NCBI RefSeq assembly: GCF_005145045.1
Contig: NZ_CP039691.1
Coordinates: 756,001 to 820,000 of the forward strand
Source: Agrobacterium larrymoorei
Lineage (GTDB): Bacteria; Pseudomonadota; Alphaproteobacteria; Rhizobiales; Rhizobiaceae
DNA: 64,000 nt
Direction of reading: 5' to 3'
Every line of letters starts with the position of its first letter. Positions within the stretch are counted from its first letter, which is position 1. This document shows positions 1-9,206 of this stretch, piece by piece. The translations under genes were made by a program, and so were the position numbers. The notes under the pieces were generated by a model. That model was given only the letters and a program-made list of their open reading frames with translations. It had not been told where the DNA came from and ran no database searches.

Positions 1-1
1 C

Positions 2-622
2 TTTCTCATCACTTCGCCTGAAGGCGTTACGATTGCGACCGATTACAATGGCGTCTACCGCCCACCGGTGACGCCCGATGTCGTGACGATGAACAAGGCG
101 CACTCCACGCATTACACGCTGACGCCCGATCCCGCGATCAAACATGTGCTGCATGGTTGGAGCGATGTGCCGGGGGAGAAGGCGGAGTTTAAATTGCAGG
201 TGGGCGATGTTTATATCCGCAACGTCACATCCGATATACGCAACCGCTGGGGCGGCGGCGGGCTGTTGCAGAAGGACGGCAATTCCATCTTCATCTTCGA
301 AGTGGCCGGGCTGTGTATCGGTCACTTAGGGCATCTGCATTATGAGCTGACGGAAACGCAATATGCTGAAATCGGGCGGCTGGATGTGTTGATGGTGCCG
401 GTCGATGGTGGGTTGACGATGGGGGCTGACAGCATGAGCCGTATCGTCAAGCGGCTTCGTTCTGCACTTATTTTGCCGATGCACCAGCCGAGTGCGCTGG
501 AGCAGTTTCTCGTCACCTTCGGCGCGCAATTCAAGATCGCCTATGCCAGCGATCCTGTTATCAGGGTTTCCATGAGGAGCCTTCCCCGCCAGCCGCAAAT
601 CCTCGTTCCGCAAGGCATGTGA
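2..622 (+). CDS. MBL-fold metal-dependent hydrolase, 5' end outside window
   Basis: The reading frame is open from the first bases of the window, so the N-terminus and the usual HxHxDH zinc motif lie upstream and are not visible. What remains is about 206 residues. They include a conserved stretch with a GVTIATDYNGVYR-type strand, an internal GHLGH motif near the middle, and a late VPVDGG strand, which fit the UlaG-like or RNase Z-like Zn-dependent hydrolase group of the metallo-beta-lactamase superfamily. The substrate cannot be read from the sequence. The next gene is convergent, 26 bp away. The family call is fairly secure; the function is open. Confidence 0.75.
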   Translation, partial: FLITSPEGVTIATDYNGVYRPPVTPDVVTMNKAHSTHYTLTPDPAIKHVLHGWSDVPGEKAEFKLQVGDVYIRNVTSDIRNRWGGGGLLQKDGNSIFIFEVAGLCIGHLGHLHYELTETQYAEIGRLDVLMVPVDGGLTMGADSMSRIVKRLRSALILPMHQPSALEQFLVTFGAQFKIAYASDPVIRVSMRSLPRQPQILVPQGM

Positions 623-648
623 GGGCGCGGTTTTGGCGGGGAAAGGGT

Positions 649-1152
649 TTAAGCGAAAGCCAGATGCTGGCGAACGCCGACATCCGGTGTCTTGTGATCC
701 GACATATTGGCCTTGGCGATTTCCCAGCCGAATTTCAACGTGCTGTCTGTGGAGGCCCAGATATCGGCATCGTCCACATGAAGGGCGAGCATCGTCAGCG
801 ACGGGTCGCTCTTGCCATGTTCGTACCAGGCGGCGGTGACGGAGTTCCAATATTCGTCGATCTTGGATTTATCATCGCGCACTTCGAGCTTGCCGGAAAG
901 GCAGGCATGATAATCATGGTCCTTGCCGATGACGCAGAAATGCGCGCGCGAGCCGGACTTCAGCGACTGCACGAGCTCGGAATCCTTCTTGGAAAAGAAC
1001 CAGATGGTGTTCGTCTTCGGATCGGCATGAGGAGCCATTGGCTGCATGTGGCTGTGGAGCCCTTCCAGACCGAGCATGCCGGCGTGGACGGAATTGATTT
1101 CATCCCAAAGCTGACGGGCAGGGGCTTCGCGTGCTTCAGTCAGACTGACCAT
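649..1152 (-). CDS. PPOX-fold general stress protein
   Basis: 167 residues resembling the pyridoxamine 5'-phosphate oxidase-like 'general stress protein 26' group, small split-barrel flavin-binding proteins. A central strand with [16 protein letters not shown] followed by [20 protein letters not shown] fits the barrel core, and the tail has [22 protein letters not shown], typical of this subgroup. The start is supported by an AAGGAG ribosome site 9 bases upstream. It is likely a cytosolic FMN- or FAD-binding stress protein; the substrate is unknown. It stands alone, convergent with the upstream hydrolase and divergent from yebC. Confidence 0.8.
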   Translation of the reverse strand: MVSLTEAREAPARQLWDEINSVHAGMLGLEGLHSHMQPMAPHADPKTNTIWFFSKKDSELVQSLKSGSRAHFCVIGKDHDYHACLSGKLEVRDDKSKIDEYWNSVTAAWYEHGKSDPSLTMLALHVDDADIWASTDSTLKFGWEIAKANMSDHKTPDVGVRQHLAFA

Positions 1153-1343
1153 TTAATCATCTCCTTCCGGTTCCTGTTCCTGCAGAGGGCGCCACCGATT
1201 GTGACAGCCGCACTCATGTTCTGAAACGGCGAGAGATGATTTCAGTTCCTTGGCGCAATCAGAGAAAGCTTACGGGCTTGAACAGCCGCGCTATCGCACT
1301 TATAAGGCCCACAATCCAAACAAACGATCCGATCAGGGGTGCC

Positions 1344-2090
1344 ATGGCTGGCCATTCACAGTTCAAGAACATCATGCATCGCAAGGGAAAACAGGATTCG
1401 ATCCGTTCGAAGATGTTTTCCAAGCTCGCGCGTGAAATCACCGTTGCAGCCAAATCCGGTCTGCCGGACCCGACGATGAACGCAGCGCTGCGCCTGGCCG
1501 TCCAGAACGCCAAGGCCCAGTCGATGCCGAAGGACAATATCGACCGCGCCATCAAGAAGGCGTCCGGTGCCGATGCGGAAAACTACGATTACGTGCGCTA
1601 CGAAGGCTACGGCCCGGGCGGCACGGCGGTTATCGTTGAAGCGCTGACCGACAACCGCAACCGCACCGCGTCCAACGTCCGATCTCTCTTTACCAAGGCT
1701 GGCGGCGCGCTGGGCGAAACCGGTTCGGTGTCCTTCTCCTTCGACCGCGTTGGCGAAATCACCTACAAGGCCTCCGTTGGCGACGCCGACAAGGTGATGG
1801 AAGCGGCTATCGAAGCCGGTGCCGACGACGTTGAGACCACGGAAGAAGGTCACACGATCATCTGCGGTTTCGAAGCGATGAACGAAGTTTCCAAGGCGCT
1901 GGAAAGCGTTCTTGGCGAAGCGGACAGCGTCAAGTCCATCTGGAAGCCGCAGAACACGGTTCCGGTAGATGAAGAAAAGGCTCAGTCGCTGATGAAGCTG
2001 ATCGACAACCTTGAAGACGATGACGACGTGCAGAACGTGTATTCGAACTTCGAAGTGTCGGAAGAGGTTCTGGCGAAGCTTTCTGCCTGA
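1344..2090 (+). CDS. yebC: YebC/PmpR family DNA-binding/translation regulator
   Basis: 248 residues, the usual family length, beginning [18 protein letters not shown], the hallmark YebC N-terminus. This fixes the start at 1344 although an in-frame ATG exists 108 bp upstream. The acidic tail ([17 protein letters not shown]) is also typical. Members of this family act as cytosolic transcription regulators, and some relieve ribosome stalling at polyproline-type motifs. In many bacteria yebC sits beside ruvC; here two unrelated genes lie between them. A strong terminator follows, so it is transcribed alone. Confidence 0.95.
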   Translation: MAGHSQFKNIMHRKGKQDSIRSKMFSKLAREITVAAKSGLPDPTMNAALRLAVQNAKAQSMPKDNIDRAIKKASGADAENYDYVRYEGYGPGGTAVIVEALTDNRNRTASNVRSLFTKAGGALGETGSVSFSFDRVGEITYKASVGDADKVMEAAIEAGADDVETTEEGHTIICGFEAMNEVSKALESVLGEADSVKSIWKPQNTVPVDEEKAQSLMKLIDNLEDDDDVQNVYSNFEVSEEVLAKLSA

Positions 2091-2110
2091 CCGTGTAGAT
2101 ATAAGTTTCC

Positions 2111-2147
2111 AGGGCCTCGCGCAGTAGTGCGCGGGGCCTTTCTTTTT
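2111..2147 (+). terminator. Rho-independent terminator of yebC
   Basis: A GC-rich inverted repeat (GGCCTCGCGC paired with GCGCGGGGCC, 6-base loop) is followed by TTTCTTTTT, 20 bp after the yebC stop codon. Confidence 0.85.
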
Positions 2148-2244
2148 AAAGGTGCCCGTAAAAAATCTATCTGTGGTTGATTTTTTTATGTCCCTCGCTA
2201 GAACTCCTTCTGAGGTTCCGCGAAGAACGCCTTTAGAAAGGTCT

Positions 2245-2946
2245 ATGGATATGAAGATCATCAAATTGATAGGCTGGGGCTTTGCCGTATTTGGCCTGGT
2301 GTTTGTGGTTGTGGGTGCGGGTATCTACTATTCCGATAGCCAGTTCGCAGCTCGCGCTTTGAAAGCGAAGGGCGTGGTTACAGACATGGTGCGGCCGGAG
2401 CGCAATTCCACCAGTTACTCAGCCATTGTTCGCTTCACGGATGCGCAAGGCCAGCAGCAGGAGATGGCAGATAAGATGAGCTCGAATCCGCCGCGCTTTT
2501 CGCGCGGAGATGAGGTCGATGTTCTCTATGATCCGCAATCTCCGTCCAATGCGATGATCGATGATGCTTTCGGACGTTATTTTCTGCCGGGCATGTTCTC
2601 GGGCCTCGGTGCCGTCATCGCCACTATAGGTGTGGCGATCCTTATCGTGCCAACCATCAGGAAACGCGGTCGTGCCCGTCTGCTTCGTTTCGGACGACCG
2701 GTCGAAGCGGAATTTCTTGAGGTCTTTCGCGACCAAAAAATCACGGTCAACGGGACGAACCCGTTTCGTGTGGCGGCGCAGGCCAAGGACCCCACGACGG
2801 GACAGTTGCGTCGCTACGAGAGCCATACGATCTGGGTGGACCCAAGCGCACAACTAGAGGGCCGTAAAGTCAAGGTCATGGTGGACCCGGCGAAGCCAAG
2901 TCGTTACGCCATGGACCTGTCAGATGTGGTTCCGGAACAGGTTTGA
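2245..2946 (+). CDS. DUF3592 membrane protein
   Basis: 233 residues. The protein has an N-terminal membrane segment (WGFAVFGLVFVVVGAGIYY, about residues 8-27). An extracytoplasmic beta-rich domain follows, with the DUF3592 pattern of AKGVVTDMV, SAIVRFTDAQG and GDEVDVLYDP. A second membrane segment (GLGAVIATIGVAILIVP) and a repeat of the same small beta domain complete it. Start 2245 was chosen because AAAGG lies just upstream; 2251 is also possible, and a longer frame from 2152 has no ribosome site. The function of this family is not known. It is monocistronic, between the yebC terminator and a convergent oxidoreductase. Confidence 0.75.
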   Translation: MDMKIIKLIGWGFAVFGLVFVVVGAGIYYSDSQFAARALKAKGVVTDMVRPERNSTSYSAIVRFTDAQGQQQEMADKMSSNPPRFSRGDEVDVLYDPQSPSNAMIDDAFGRYFLPGMFSGLGAVIATIGVAILIVPTIRKRGRARLLRFGRPVEAEFLEVFRDQKITVNGTNPFRVAAQAKDPTTGQLRRYESHTIWVDPSAQLEGRKVKVMVDPAKPSRYAMDLSDVVPEQV

Positions 2947-3066
2947 TAGCACGTGTGCGGTGAGTACAAGCTATCTTGCGGCAGTGACATGCCCGCAGGA
3001 TAGTCACTCGTGCGGGCTGAACGTCCATCGATAGAATATTGATTTCCTGCTTGGAATCGGTCGCCT

Positions 3067-4068
3067 CTATGCGGCCTGTTTCAAACCACCCCGAACCTCT
3101 GCAAATACCTCCACCGAACGCAGGCGCTTTTCGATGTCGTGGACAGGCATGGAGACGATCAGTTCGTCCGCGCCCGTATCCGACAGGAACTGCTTCAGCT
3201 GACGGTCGATGGTTTCGTGTGAGCCGACGGCGGCGTAGCGCAGGGTGTGCTCGACGGTGATGCGCTCCATGTCGTTCCAGTAGCCGTCCATGCTTTCCAC
3301 CGGGCGGGGGAATGGTGTGCGCACATTCTTGCGCAGGTTTACAAATTGCTGCTGGGCGGAGGTGAAGAGGTGCTGGGCTTCCTCATCCGTATCTGCGCCT
3401 ACGCCCATGACGCCGACCATGACATAGGGTTCATCCAGTGTTGCCGATGGCTGGAAGCGGGCGCGGTAGATCTCGATGGCTTCCATCAGCATATCCGGCG
3501 CAAAATGCGAGGCGAAGGAATAGGGCAGGCCAAGTGCCGCAGCTAGGTGCGCGCTGTAGACGCTGGAGCCGAGTAGCCAGATCGGCACGTTGGAATTGAC
3601 GCCGGGAACGGAGAGGATCGCCTGATCCGGTTCCGGTGCGCCGAGATAGCGTTGCAGTTCCATGATGTCGTGCGGGAAATTTTCCGCGCCGGCATCGAGG
3701 TTTCGGCGAAGCGCGCGCGCCGTGCGCATATCCGTGCCCGGTGCGCGACCGAGGCCAAGATCGACGCGGCCCGGCAAGAGGGCAGCGAGCGTGCCGAACT
3801 GTTCGGCGATGACCAGCGGCGAGTGGTTGGGCAGCATGACGCCGCCGGAGCCGACGCGGATGCGCGAGGTTGCAGCACCAACATGGGCGATCACGATGGA
3901 GGTTGCGGCACTGGCTATGCCCGGCATGCCGTGATGTTCGGCAAGCCAGATGCGTTTATAGCCTTGCTCTTCGGCCTTGATTGCCATGCGTCTGGAGTTT
4001 TCGAGGGCATGACCGGCGGTCTCTCCATCGCCAATGGGGGAGAGATCGAGAATGGAAAAGGGGATCAT
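3067..4068 (-). CDS. LLM-class flavin-dependent oxidoreductase
   Basis: 333 residues of the bacterial luciferase-like monooxygenase family (F420/FMN TIM barrel). The N-terminus [22 protein letters not shown] and the stretch [25 protein letters not shown] are characteristic of the YhbW/MsnO8-like subgroup, as is the conserved [28 protein letters not shown] segment. A CAGGAG ribosome site sits 6 bases before the ATG. It probably uses reduced FMN to oxidise an unknown small molecule in the cytosol. It is divergently oriented to ruvC, sharing a 225-bp upstream region. Confidence 0.85.
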   Translation of the reverse strand: MIPFSILDLSPIGDGETAGHALENSRRMAIKAEEQGYKRIWLAEHHGMPGIASAATSIVIAHVGAATSRIRVGSGGVMLPNHSPLVIAEQFGTLAALLPGRVDLGLGRAPGTDMRTARALRRNLDAGAENFPHDIMELQRYLGAPEPDQAILSVPGVNSNVPIWLLGSSVYSAHLAAALGLPYSFASHFAPDMLMEAIEIYRARFQPSATLDEPYVMVGVMGVGADTDEEAQHLFTSAQQQFVNLRKNVRTPFPRPVESMDGYWNDMERITVEHTLRYAAVGSHETIDRQLKQFLSDTGADELIVSMPVHDIEKRLRSVEVFAEVRGGLKQAA

Positions 4069-4235
4069 CCGGCACTCCTGTCGGTATTCGTTACTTGATT
4101 GTAATGTAGGGTGCAGTGCGAAATATGCGATAGCAATCGCGTCGAATTGATTGATGCATCAAAAAAATTGGAGTTAGGGCGAGACGCTGTATTTAGGCTG
4201 CGCGAAGACGGTTTTCCTCTATCAAATACACGGAT

Positions 4236-4250
4236 GTTGTCGTTTTGTTC
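4236..4250 (+). promoter_or_regulatory. Candidate LexA (SOS) box upstream of ruvC
   Basis: GTTG-N7-GTTC, one base away from the alphaproteobacterial LexA consensus GTTC-N7-GTTC, lies 43 bp before the ruvC start. ruv genes are SOS-controlled in many bacteria, so the position is sensible. A single short imperfect match can arise by chance. Confidence 0.35.
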
Positions 4251-4293
4251 ACTTATCGCTGGCAGGTTTTCGCCCAGCAGGATAGGGTGACGC

Positions 4294-4806
4294 ATGCAGA
4301 ACGCGATTCGAATTATTGGCATTGATCCGGGCCTTAGACGGACCGGTTGGGGGATTATCGAGACATTGGGCAACAGCCTGCGTTTCGTGGCATCCGGCAC
4401 GGTCACGTCCGATGGCGACATGGATTTGGCTTCGCGCCTGTGCCAGCTGCATGACGGGTTGGCAGAGATCGTGCATGCCTATCAGCCGGATGAGGCAGCG
4501 GTCGAGCAGACCTTCGTCAATAAGGATGCGGTTGCGACGCTGAAGCTGGGACAGGCGCGTGGCATTGCCATGCTGGTGCCTGCGCGCGCCGGGCTGCATG
4601 TTTCCGAATATGCACCGAATGCGGTGAAGAAGGCGGTGATTGGCGTGGGGCATGGCGAAAAGCAGCAAATCCACATGATGCTGAAAATTCTGATGCCGAA
4701 GGCTGAATTCAAGGGCAATGATGCCGCCGATGCGCTCGCCATCGCCATCTGCCACGCTCATAATCGTGGTGGGGGCCGGATGCGCCGCGTTCTGGCCGCA
4801 AGTTAA
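4294..4806 (+). CDS. ruvC: Holliday junction endodeoxyribonuclease RuvC
   Basis: 170 residues, normal family length. RuvC resolves Holliday junctions by symmetric nicking, working with the RuvAB branch-migration motor. The four catalytic acidic residues are present at the expected spacing: D11 in [15 protein letters not shown]71 in [12 protein letters not shown], and D143 and D146 in GNDAADALA. The start at 4294 immediately precedes the first beta strand. ruvA begins 27 bp after the stop, so they are co-transcribed. The upstream region carries a candidate LexA box. Confidence 0.97.
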   Translation: MQNAIRIIGIDPGLRRTGWGIIETLGNSLRFVASGTVTSDGDMDLASRLCQLHDGLAEIVHAYQPDEAAVEQTFVNKDAVATLKLGQARGIAMLVPARAGLHVSEYAPNAVKKAVIGVGHGEKQQIHMMLKILMPKAEFKGNDAADALAIAICHAHNRGGGRMRRVLAAS

Positions 4807-4833
4807 TTTTTCAAACTCACCACGGACCGGACC

Positions 4834-5451
4834 ATGATCGGCAAACTCAAAGGCACCATCGAAGAAATCGGCGATGACTATGTTCTCGTGGATGTGCACG
4901 GCGTCTGTTACGTGGCGCATTGTTCCGCACGCACGCTTTCGCGCCTCGGCTCGGCGGGCGAGGCGGTGGTGCTGTTCATCGAGACCTATGTGCGCGAAGA
5001 CCAACTGAAACTCTTCGGCTTCATGAGCGCGCTGGAGCGGGAATGGTTCAACCTGCTTCAAAGCGTGCAGGGCGTTGGCTCTAAGGTGGCGCTGGCGGTG
5101 CTTTCCACGCTTTCGCCTTCCGAACTCGCCAACGCCATTGCGCTTCAGGACAAGGTTGTCGTTTCCCGCGCGCCGGGTGTTGGGCCGAAGGTGGCGGTGC
5201 GTATCGTGACCGAGTTGCGCAATAAGGCACCGGCCTTTGCCGGAGAGGCGACGGCGTCCATCGGCCTGAAGCAGGAAATCGGGGAAGGAGCAGCCCCGGC
5301 ACCCGTTGCCGATGCCGTTTCTGCACTGACCAACCTCGGCTATTCGCGCGATCAGGCGGCGAATGCCGTTGCCGCTGCGCTGAAGAATGGCGGTGAGGGG
5401 GGAGATAGTGCCAAGCTCATCCGGCTTGGGTTGAAGGAGCTTTCGCGGTAG
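4834..5451 (+). CDS. ruvA: Holliday junction branch migration protein RuvA
   Basis: 205 residues. Domain I starts [26 protein letters not shown]. The helix-hairpin-helix DNA-binding pair is visible as [19 protein letters not shown] and [20 protein letters not shown]. The C-terminal RuvB-binding domain III is [20 protein letters not shown]. RuvA tetramers hold the four-way junction and recruit RuvB. In most relatives ruvB follows directly; here a toxin-antitoxin pair of about 0.7 kb separates them, after a 54-bp gap that could hold a promoter. Confidence 0.97.
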   Translation: MIGKLKGTIEEIGDDYVLVDVHGVCYVAHCSARTLSRLGSAGEAVVLFIETYVREDQLKLFGFMSALEREWFNLLQSVQGVGSKVALAVLSTLSPSELANAIALQDKVVVSRAPGVGPKVAVRIVTELRNKAPAFAGEATASIGLKQEIGEGAAPAPVADAVSALTNLGYSRDQAANAVAAALKNGGEGGDSAKLIRLGLKELSR

Positions 5452-5505
5452 CACAGTCCATGTTATTTTCCTTACGATTTTGAAAAAGTAAGAAAGCTTA
5501 GCGTT

Positions 5506-5784
5506 ATGGGTTTTCAGACAACCATCACGTCGAAAGGACAGATGACTGTTCCGAAAAACGTTAGAGACGAGTTGGAGATCAAACCGGGCGATAAGTGTTA
5601 CGTCTGGGTACGTCATCGTGAAATGATTGTGGTGCCGCGCAACAAGTCGGTCAGTGATCTCGCGGGCATTCTCGGTAAACCGCCAAATGGCCGTAAATTG
5701 GCTATCGAAGAGATCGATTCTCTCGTCGGCGATGCCGTGTCTGAAGAATATTCAAAGCTTTCGCGCAGCGAGATCAATGAATGA
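5506..5784 (+). CDS. AbrB/MazE-type antitoxin (swapped-hairpin DNA-binding)
   Basis: 92 residues. Residues 3-45 form an AbrB/SpoVT swapped-hairpin domain (TTITSKGQMTVPKNVRDELE, then KPGDKCYVWVRHREMIVVPRN). The C-terminal half is the presumed toxin-binding tail. Antitoxins of this type neutralise a partner PIN RNase and repress their own promoter. The stop overlaps the start of the next gene by four bases (ATGA). The ribosome site is weak (AAGAAAG). It lies inside the ruv operon, so its autoregulation could also affect ruvB. Confidence 0.88.
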   Translation: MGFQTTITSKGQMTVPKNVRDELEIKPGDKCYVWVRHREMIVVPRNKSVSDLAGILGKPPNGRKLAIEEIDSLVGDAVSEEYSKLSRSEINE

Positions 5785-6188
5785 AGCGCCGCTTTGGCCT
5801 TGATACGAACGTGCTGTTGAGGGTCGCAATCGATGACGATCCAGCCCAGCGCGATCGCGTCGAGCGTCTTCTCGAGACATTTGGCGAACACGATGTCATG
5901 ATTGTGAGCTTGCCGGTTATTCTTGAGACTGCCTGGGTGTTGGACCGTTTCTACGGCTATCCCAAGAATGCCGTCCTCGATTTTATTCAGGCCATTCTGG
6001 AACGGCGCGAAGTCGAGGTGCCGGATTATGAAGTCGTGGGCAACGCAATTGATATTTGCCGGGATTCCGGTGCGGATTTCTCCGATGCCGTGATTTCGGA
6101 GATGAACAGATTGGCTGGCTGCGCGACGACTTACACTTTCGACGTCAAGGCGGCCCGTAAAATACTTGGAATGGAACTGTTGACATGA
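5781..6188 (+). CDS. PIN-domain toxin (VapC-like RNase)
   Basis: 135 residues with PIN-domain acidic residues in order: D8 in [12 protein letters not shown] in [12 protein letters not shown], and D in [13 protein letters not shown]. VapC toxins are Mg-dependent RNases, often cutting tRNA or rRNA. The start overlaps the antitoxin stop (ATGA), and its own TGA overlaps the ATG of ruvB in the same way (6185-6188), so antitoxin, toxin and ruvB form one translationally coupled chain. No frameshift or lost catalytic residue is seen; it looks functional. The RNA target cannot be inferred. Confidence 0.88.
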   Translation: MKRRFGLDTNVLLRVAIDDDPAQRDRVERLLETFGEHDVMIVSLPVILETAWVLDRFYGYPKNAVLDFIQAILERREVEVPDYEVVGNAIDICRDSGADFSDAVISEMNRLAGCATTYTFDVKAARKILGMELLT

Positions 6189-7225
6189 GTGAGGCTGCAC
6201 GGCTGATTTCTGCTGAGAAGCGTGGCGAGGATATCGATACGACGCTGCGGCCGCAGACGCTGGATGATTTTACCGGTCAGGCGGAGGCGCGGGCCAATCT
6301 GAAGATTTTCATCGAGGCGGCGAAGAACCGGGGCGAGGCGCTGGACCATGTGCTGTTCGTCGGGCCGCCCGGTCTTGGCAAGACCACGCTTGCGCAGATC
6401 ATGGCGAAGGAACTGGGGGTCAACTTCAAGTCCACGTCCGGACCGGTTATCGCGAAAGCGGGCGATCTGGCGGCGCTTTTGACCAATCTGGAAGAGCGCG
6501 ACGTTCTGTTCATCGATGAAATCCATCGCCTCAATCCGGCTGTCGAAGAAATTCTCTATCCGGCGATGGAGGATTTTCAGCTGGATCTGATCATTGGCGA
6601 AGGGCCTGCGGCGCGCTCGGTCAAGATCGATCTTTCGAAATTCACGCTGGTTGCGGCCACCACGCGGCTTGGCCTTTTGACCACGCCGTTGCGGGACCGC
6701 TTCGGCATTCCGGTGCGCCTGTCCTTCTATACGGTGGATGAGCTGGAGCTGATCGTGCGGCGCGGTGCGCGGCTGATGGGCCTGCCGATGACGGATGAGG
6801 GCGCGCGTGAGATTGCAAGGCGTGCACGCGGCACGCCGCGTATTGCCGGGCGTTTGCTGCGGCGTGTGCGGGACTTTGCCGAAGTTGCGCGGGCAGAGGC
6901 AGTGACGCGCGAGATTGCCGATGAGGCGCTGACGCGGCTTCTGGTGGACAATATGGGTCTCGACCAGCTGGACATGCGGTATCTGACGATGATCGCGGTC
7001 AATTTCGGCGGTGGGCCGGTGGGTATAGAGACGATTGCGGCGGGCTTGTCCGAGCCTCGCGATGCTATCGAGGACATTATCGAGCCCTATATGATCCAGC
7101 AGGGCTTTATCCAGAGAACGCCGCGCGGGCGCGTGCTGACGGGAACGGCCTGGAAGCATCTTGGCATGCAGCCGCCCAAGGATCTGGAAGCTGCGCAATT
7201 CCGTCTGACGCTTGAGGAAGACTGA
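6185..7225 (+). CDS. ruvB: Holliday junction branch migration ATPase RuvB
   Basis: 346 residues, full length. The AAA+ motor drives branch migration as hexameric rings on RuvA-bound junctions. Walker [12 protein letters not shown] is at residues 60-70 and Walker [10 protein letters not shown] at 108-116. Sensor-1 is [18 protein letters not shown], and the C-terminal winged helix is visible ([28 protein letters not shown], then TPRGRVLT). The start ATG overlaps the stop of the PIN toxin by four bases, and no separate good ribosome site is seen, so its translation probably depends on that of the toxin gene. Confidence 0.97.
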   Translation: MSEAARLISAEKRGEDIDTTLRPQTLDDFTGQAEARANLKIFIEAAKNRGEALDHVLFVGPPGLGKTTLAQIMAKELGVNFKSTSGPVIAKAGDLAALLTNLEERDVLFIDEIHRLNPAVEEILYPAMEDFQLDLIIGEGPAARSVKIDLSKFTLVAATTRLGLLTTPLRDRFGIPVRLSFYTVDELELIVRRGARLMGLPMTDEGAREIARRARGTPRIAGRLLRRVRDFAEVARAEAVTREIADEALTRLLVDNMGLDQLDMRYLTMIAVNFGGGPVGIETIAAGLSEPRDAIEDIIEPYMIQQGFIQRTPRGRVLTGTAWKHLGMQPPKDLEAAQFRLTLEED

Positions 7226-7227
7226 CC

Positions 7228-8118
7228 TTGATCACCCGTCGCACCCTTCTCAAAACGGCTGCGACGATGACCGCAGCGCTTTTTTCGCTCGGTGCTTATG
7301 CGGGCGGGATCGAGCCACTGGCGCGATTGATCACGACGCGCTACCGCATCACGCCACAGAACTGGCCTGAGGGGCAAAACCTCAGGATCGTGGCGCTTGC
7401 CGATTTTCACGCCTGCGAACCATGGATGCCTGCGGAGCGCATCGCGAAGATTTGCGATCATGCCAATACGCTCGGCGGCGATATCATTCTGCTGCTAGGC
7501 GATTATATGTCCGGAATGAGGCTGGTGACGGGTGTGGTGCCGCCCGAGGACTGGGCGAGGGCACTGTCCGGGCTGAAGGCCACCTATGGGGTCCATGCCG
7601 TCTGCGGCAATCATGACTGGTGGCAGGATAAGGAAGCGCAGCGACTAAGGCTGAAGGAGACCGTGGCTCACAAGGCGCTGCGGGCGGTTGGTATTCATGC
7701 GCATTCCAACGATGCGGTGCGGACTGGTTCCGAACAGCAGCCGTTCTGGATCGCGGGGCTTGAGGACCAGTGGGCCTATCTGACCAGCAGGCGCGTGTCG
7801 GGTCTGGATGATCTCGGCGGCACGCTGGCGCAGGTGACGGATGATGCGCCGGTTATTCTGCTGGCGCATGAGCCGGATATATTTACCTCCGTGCCGGACC
7901 GTGTGTCCCTTACGCTTTCTGGCCATACCCATGGCGGACAGATCAATCTGTTCGGCTGGCGACCGGCGGTTCCTTCGCGTTACGGCGAACGTTTCGCCTA
8001 TGGTCATGTGGTAGAAGACAACCGTCATCTCATCGTGTCCGGCGGACTTGGCTGCTCCATCGCGCCGGTTCGTTTCATGTCTCCGCCGGAGATCGTGGTG
8101 ATCGACATCGGGGCTTGA
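7228..8118 (+). CDS. Tat-exported calcineurin-like metallophosphoesterase
   Basis: 296 residues. The N-terminus MITRRTLLKTAATMTAALFSLGAYAG is a twin-arginine signal followed by a hydrophobic stretch, so export in folded form is likely. All metallophosphoesterase motifs are present: ALADFHACEP, LLLGDYMSG, CGNHDWW, LAHEPDIF and LSGHTHGGQ. It resembles the YkuE/YaeI group. The start is TTG with GAGGAAG 7 bases upstream, 2 bp after the ruvB stop, so it belongs to the ruv transcript. Its role there is not obvious. The substrate is unknown. Confidence 0.88.
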   Translation: MITRRTLLKTAATMTAALFSLGAYAGGIEPLARLITTRYRITPQNWPEGQNLRIVALADFHACEPWMPAERIAKICDHANTLGGDIILLLGDYMSGMRLVTGVVPPEDWARALSGLKATYGVHAVCGNHDWWQDKEAQRLRLKETVAHKALRAVGIHAHSNDAVRTGSEQQPFWIAGLEDQWAYLTSRRVSGLDDLGGTLAQVTDDAPVILLAHEPDIFTSVPDRVSLTLSGHTHGGQINLFGWRPAVPSRYGERFAYGHVVEDNRHLIVSGGLGCSIAPVRFMSPPEIVVIDIGA

Positions 8119-8280
8119 GAGTCTGTCTGAAAGCGTCGGACGGATCGATCCGCGGTTGTTTTTTGTGCCTGACCGAGTCGAAAATCTTGCCGATATCTTC
8201 GGATATCGCCTTCGATCTTCTTCTCGTCTGGCACAAAACGTATCCACTGGCTCTCCGCCGCTGAGTTTCCAAACAGACTC
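8119..8280. repeat. RIME-like intergenic mosaic element, copy 1
   Basis: A 162-bp element with imperfect terminal inverted repeats (GAGTCTGTCTGAAA at the left, TTTCCAAACAGACTC at the right) and an inner stem formed by TTTTGTGCC and GGCACAAAA around a GATATC-rich centre. A related copy lies at 44529-44689. It occupies most of the gap between the phosphoesterase and the next small gene. It fits the Rhizobiaceae class of intergenic mosaic elements; exact family membership was not checked by search. Confidence 0.75.
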
Positions 8281-8334
8281 TGAGGGAACAAAGCAGGTTT
8301 CGCGGCCTTTCCGTTCTTTCATTCGGAGAACGAG

Positions 8335-8553
8335 ATGACGAAGTTTCGCAAGGGCACCAAGGTCAGCTGGAAGTGGGGCAATGGAAAGGGCGAGGGCAAG
8401 GTTGCCGAGAGCTTTACCGAAGATGTCGAGCGCAAGATCGAAGGTTCGGTGATCAAGCGCAAGGCAAGCGAGGATGAGCCCGCCTATCTGATCGAGCAGG
8501 AGGATGGGGCGAAGGTTTTGAAAAGCCATTCCGAGCTTGAGGAGGCGGATTGA
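8335..8553 (+). CDS. DUF2945 / Hva1-TUDOR small protein
   Basis: 72 residues matching the DUF2945 (Hva1_TUDOR) pattern: KFRKGTKVSWKWGNGKGEGKV, then SVIKRKASEDEPAYLIEQEDGAKVLKSHSEL. These are short SH3/Tudor-like beta barrels of unknown function that are common in Rhizobiales. GGAG is present upstream of the ATG. It follows directly after the mosaic repeat. Confidence 0.85.
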   Translation: MTKFRKGTKVSWKWGNGKGEGKVAESFTEDVERKIEGSVIKRKASEDEPAYLIEQEDGAKVLKSHSELEEAD

Positions 8554-8624
8554 GAGCAGAGCAGATGCCTTCGATGGAGGCCGTTCTTCGCTGTCGCATA
8601 CTGATGTTTTAAGGAGGAATCGCG

Positions 8625-9191
8625 ATGGCTTATGATGCGACGCGGGTGTTTCGAAAGCTTGCCCGAAACAACAGGCTGGCTACTTTCCGTCTCCATCAAA
8701 CCTGCCTGCGGCTGGCGCCCGAGGAGTTCGTGGCCCCGCGAACGAGCTTCTTCCCGACTATTCGCGCCACACTCAATCATATCTATCTGGTGGATGTTTT
8801 TTACTTCGACGCCTTGAAGGGTGGCTCGCTGGGACACACGGTCTTTGCCGAGCCGGAGCCCTATGCCGATATGCAGTCTCTGGCGGATGCTCAGGCGAAG
8901 ATGGATAGCGAGTTGGTGGCGTTCGTGGATGGGCTTGACGAGGACGCGCTGGCCTCGATAGTGCAGGTTCACAGGGGCGAACGGGTTCAGACGGACCGTT
9001 GCGACGATATTCTCTCTCATCTCTTCCAGCATCAGACGCATCACCGCGGGCAGGTTCATGCCATGCTATCGGGAACATCGCTCAAGCCGCCGCAGCTGGA
9101 TGAATTTATTGTGGGCGACGATGCGGGGGTTCGCAAAATGGAGTTGGAGGCATTAGGGTGGACGGAAACTGATTTGATGTTTCCTGTTTGA
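8625..9191 (+). CDS. DinB family protein (putative metal-dependent transferase fold)
   Basis: 188 residues of the DinB/YfiT four-helix bundle family. The three metal-binding histidines are visible: one in TIRATLNHIYLVDVFY and two in the late motif FQHQTHHRGQVHAML. An excellent ribosome site (AAGGAGG) precedes the ATG. Family members with known activity are thiol-dependent transferases or stress proteins; no substrate can be assigned. It is followed 15 bp later by the NUDIX pair and probably co-transcribed with it. Confidence 0.87.
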   Translation: MAYDATRVFRKLARNNRLATFRLHQTCLRLAPEEFVAPRTSFFPTIRATLNHIYLVDVFYFDALKGGSLGHTVFAEPEPYADMQSLADAQAKMDSELVAFVDGLDEDALASIVQVHRGERVQTDRCDDILSHLFQHQTHHRGQVHAMLSGTSLKPPQLDEFIVGDDAGVRKMELEALGWTETDLMFPV

Positions 9192-9206
9192 TTTATTGGA
9201 CGCCTG

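Noticed and set aside
4249..5616. Long reverse-strand frame (455 codons) opposite ruvC-ruvA
   Set aside because: It lies antisense to two certain genes, and its protein is His/Arg-rich with no family pattern; typical of GC-rich shadow frames.
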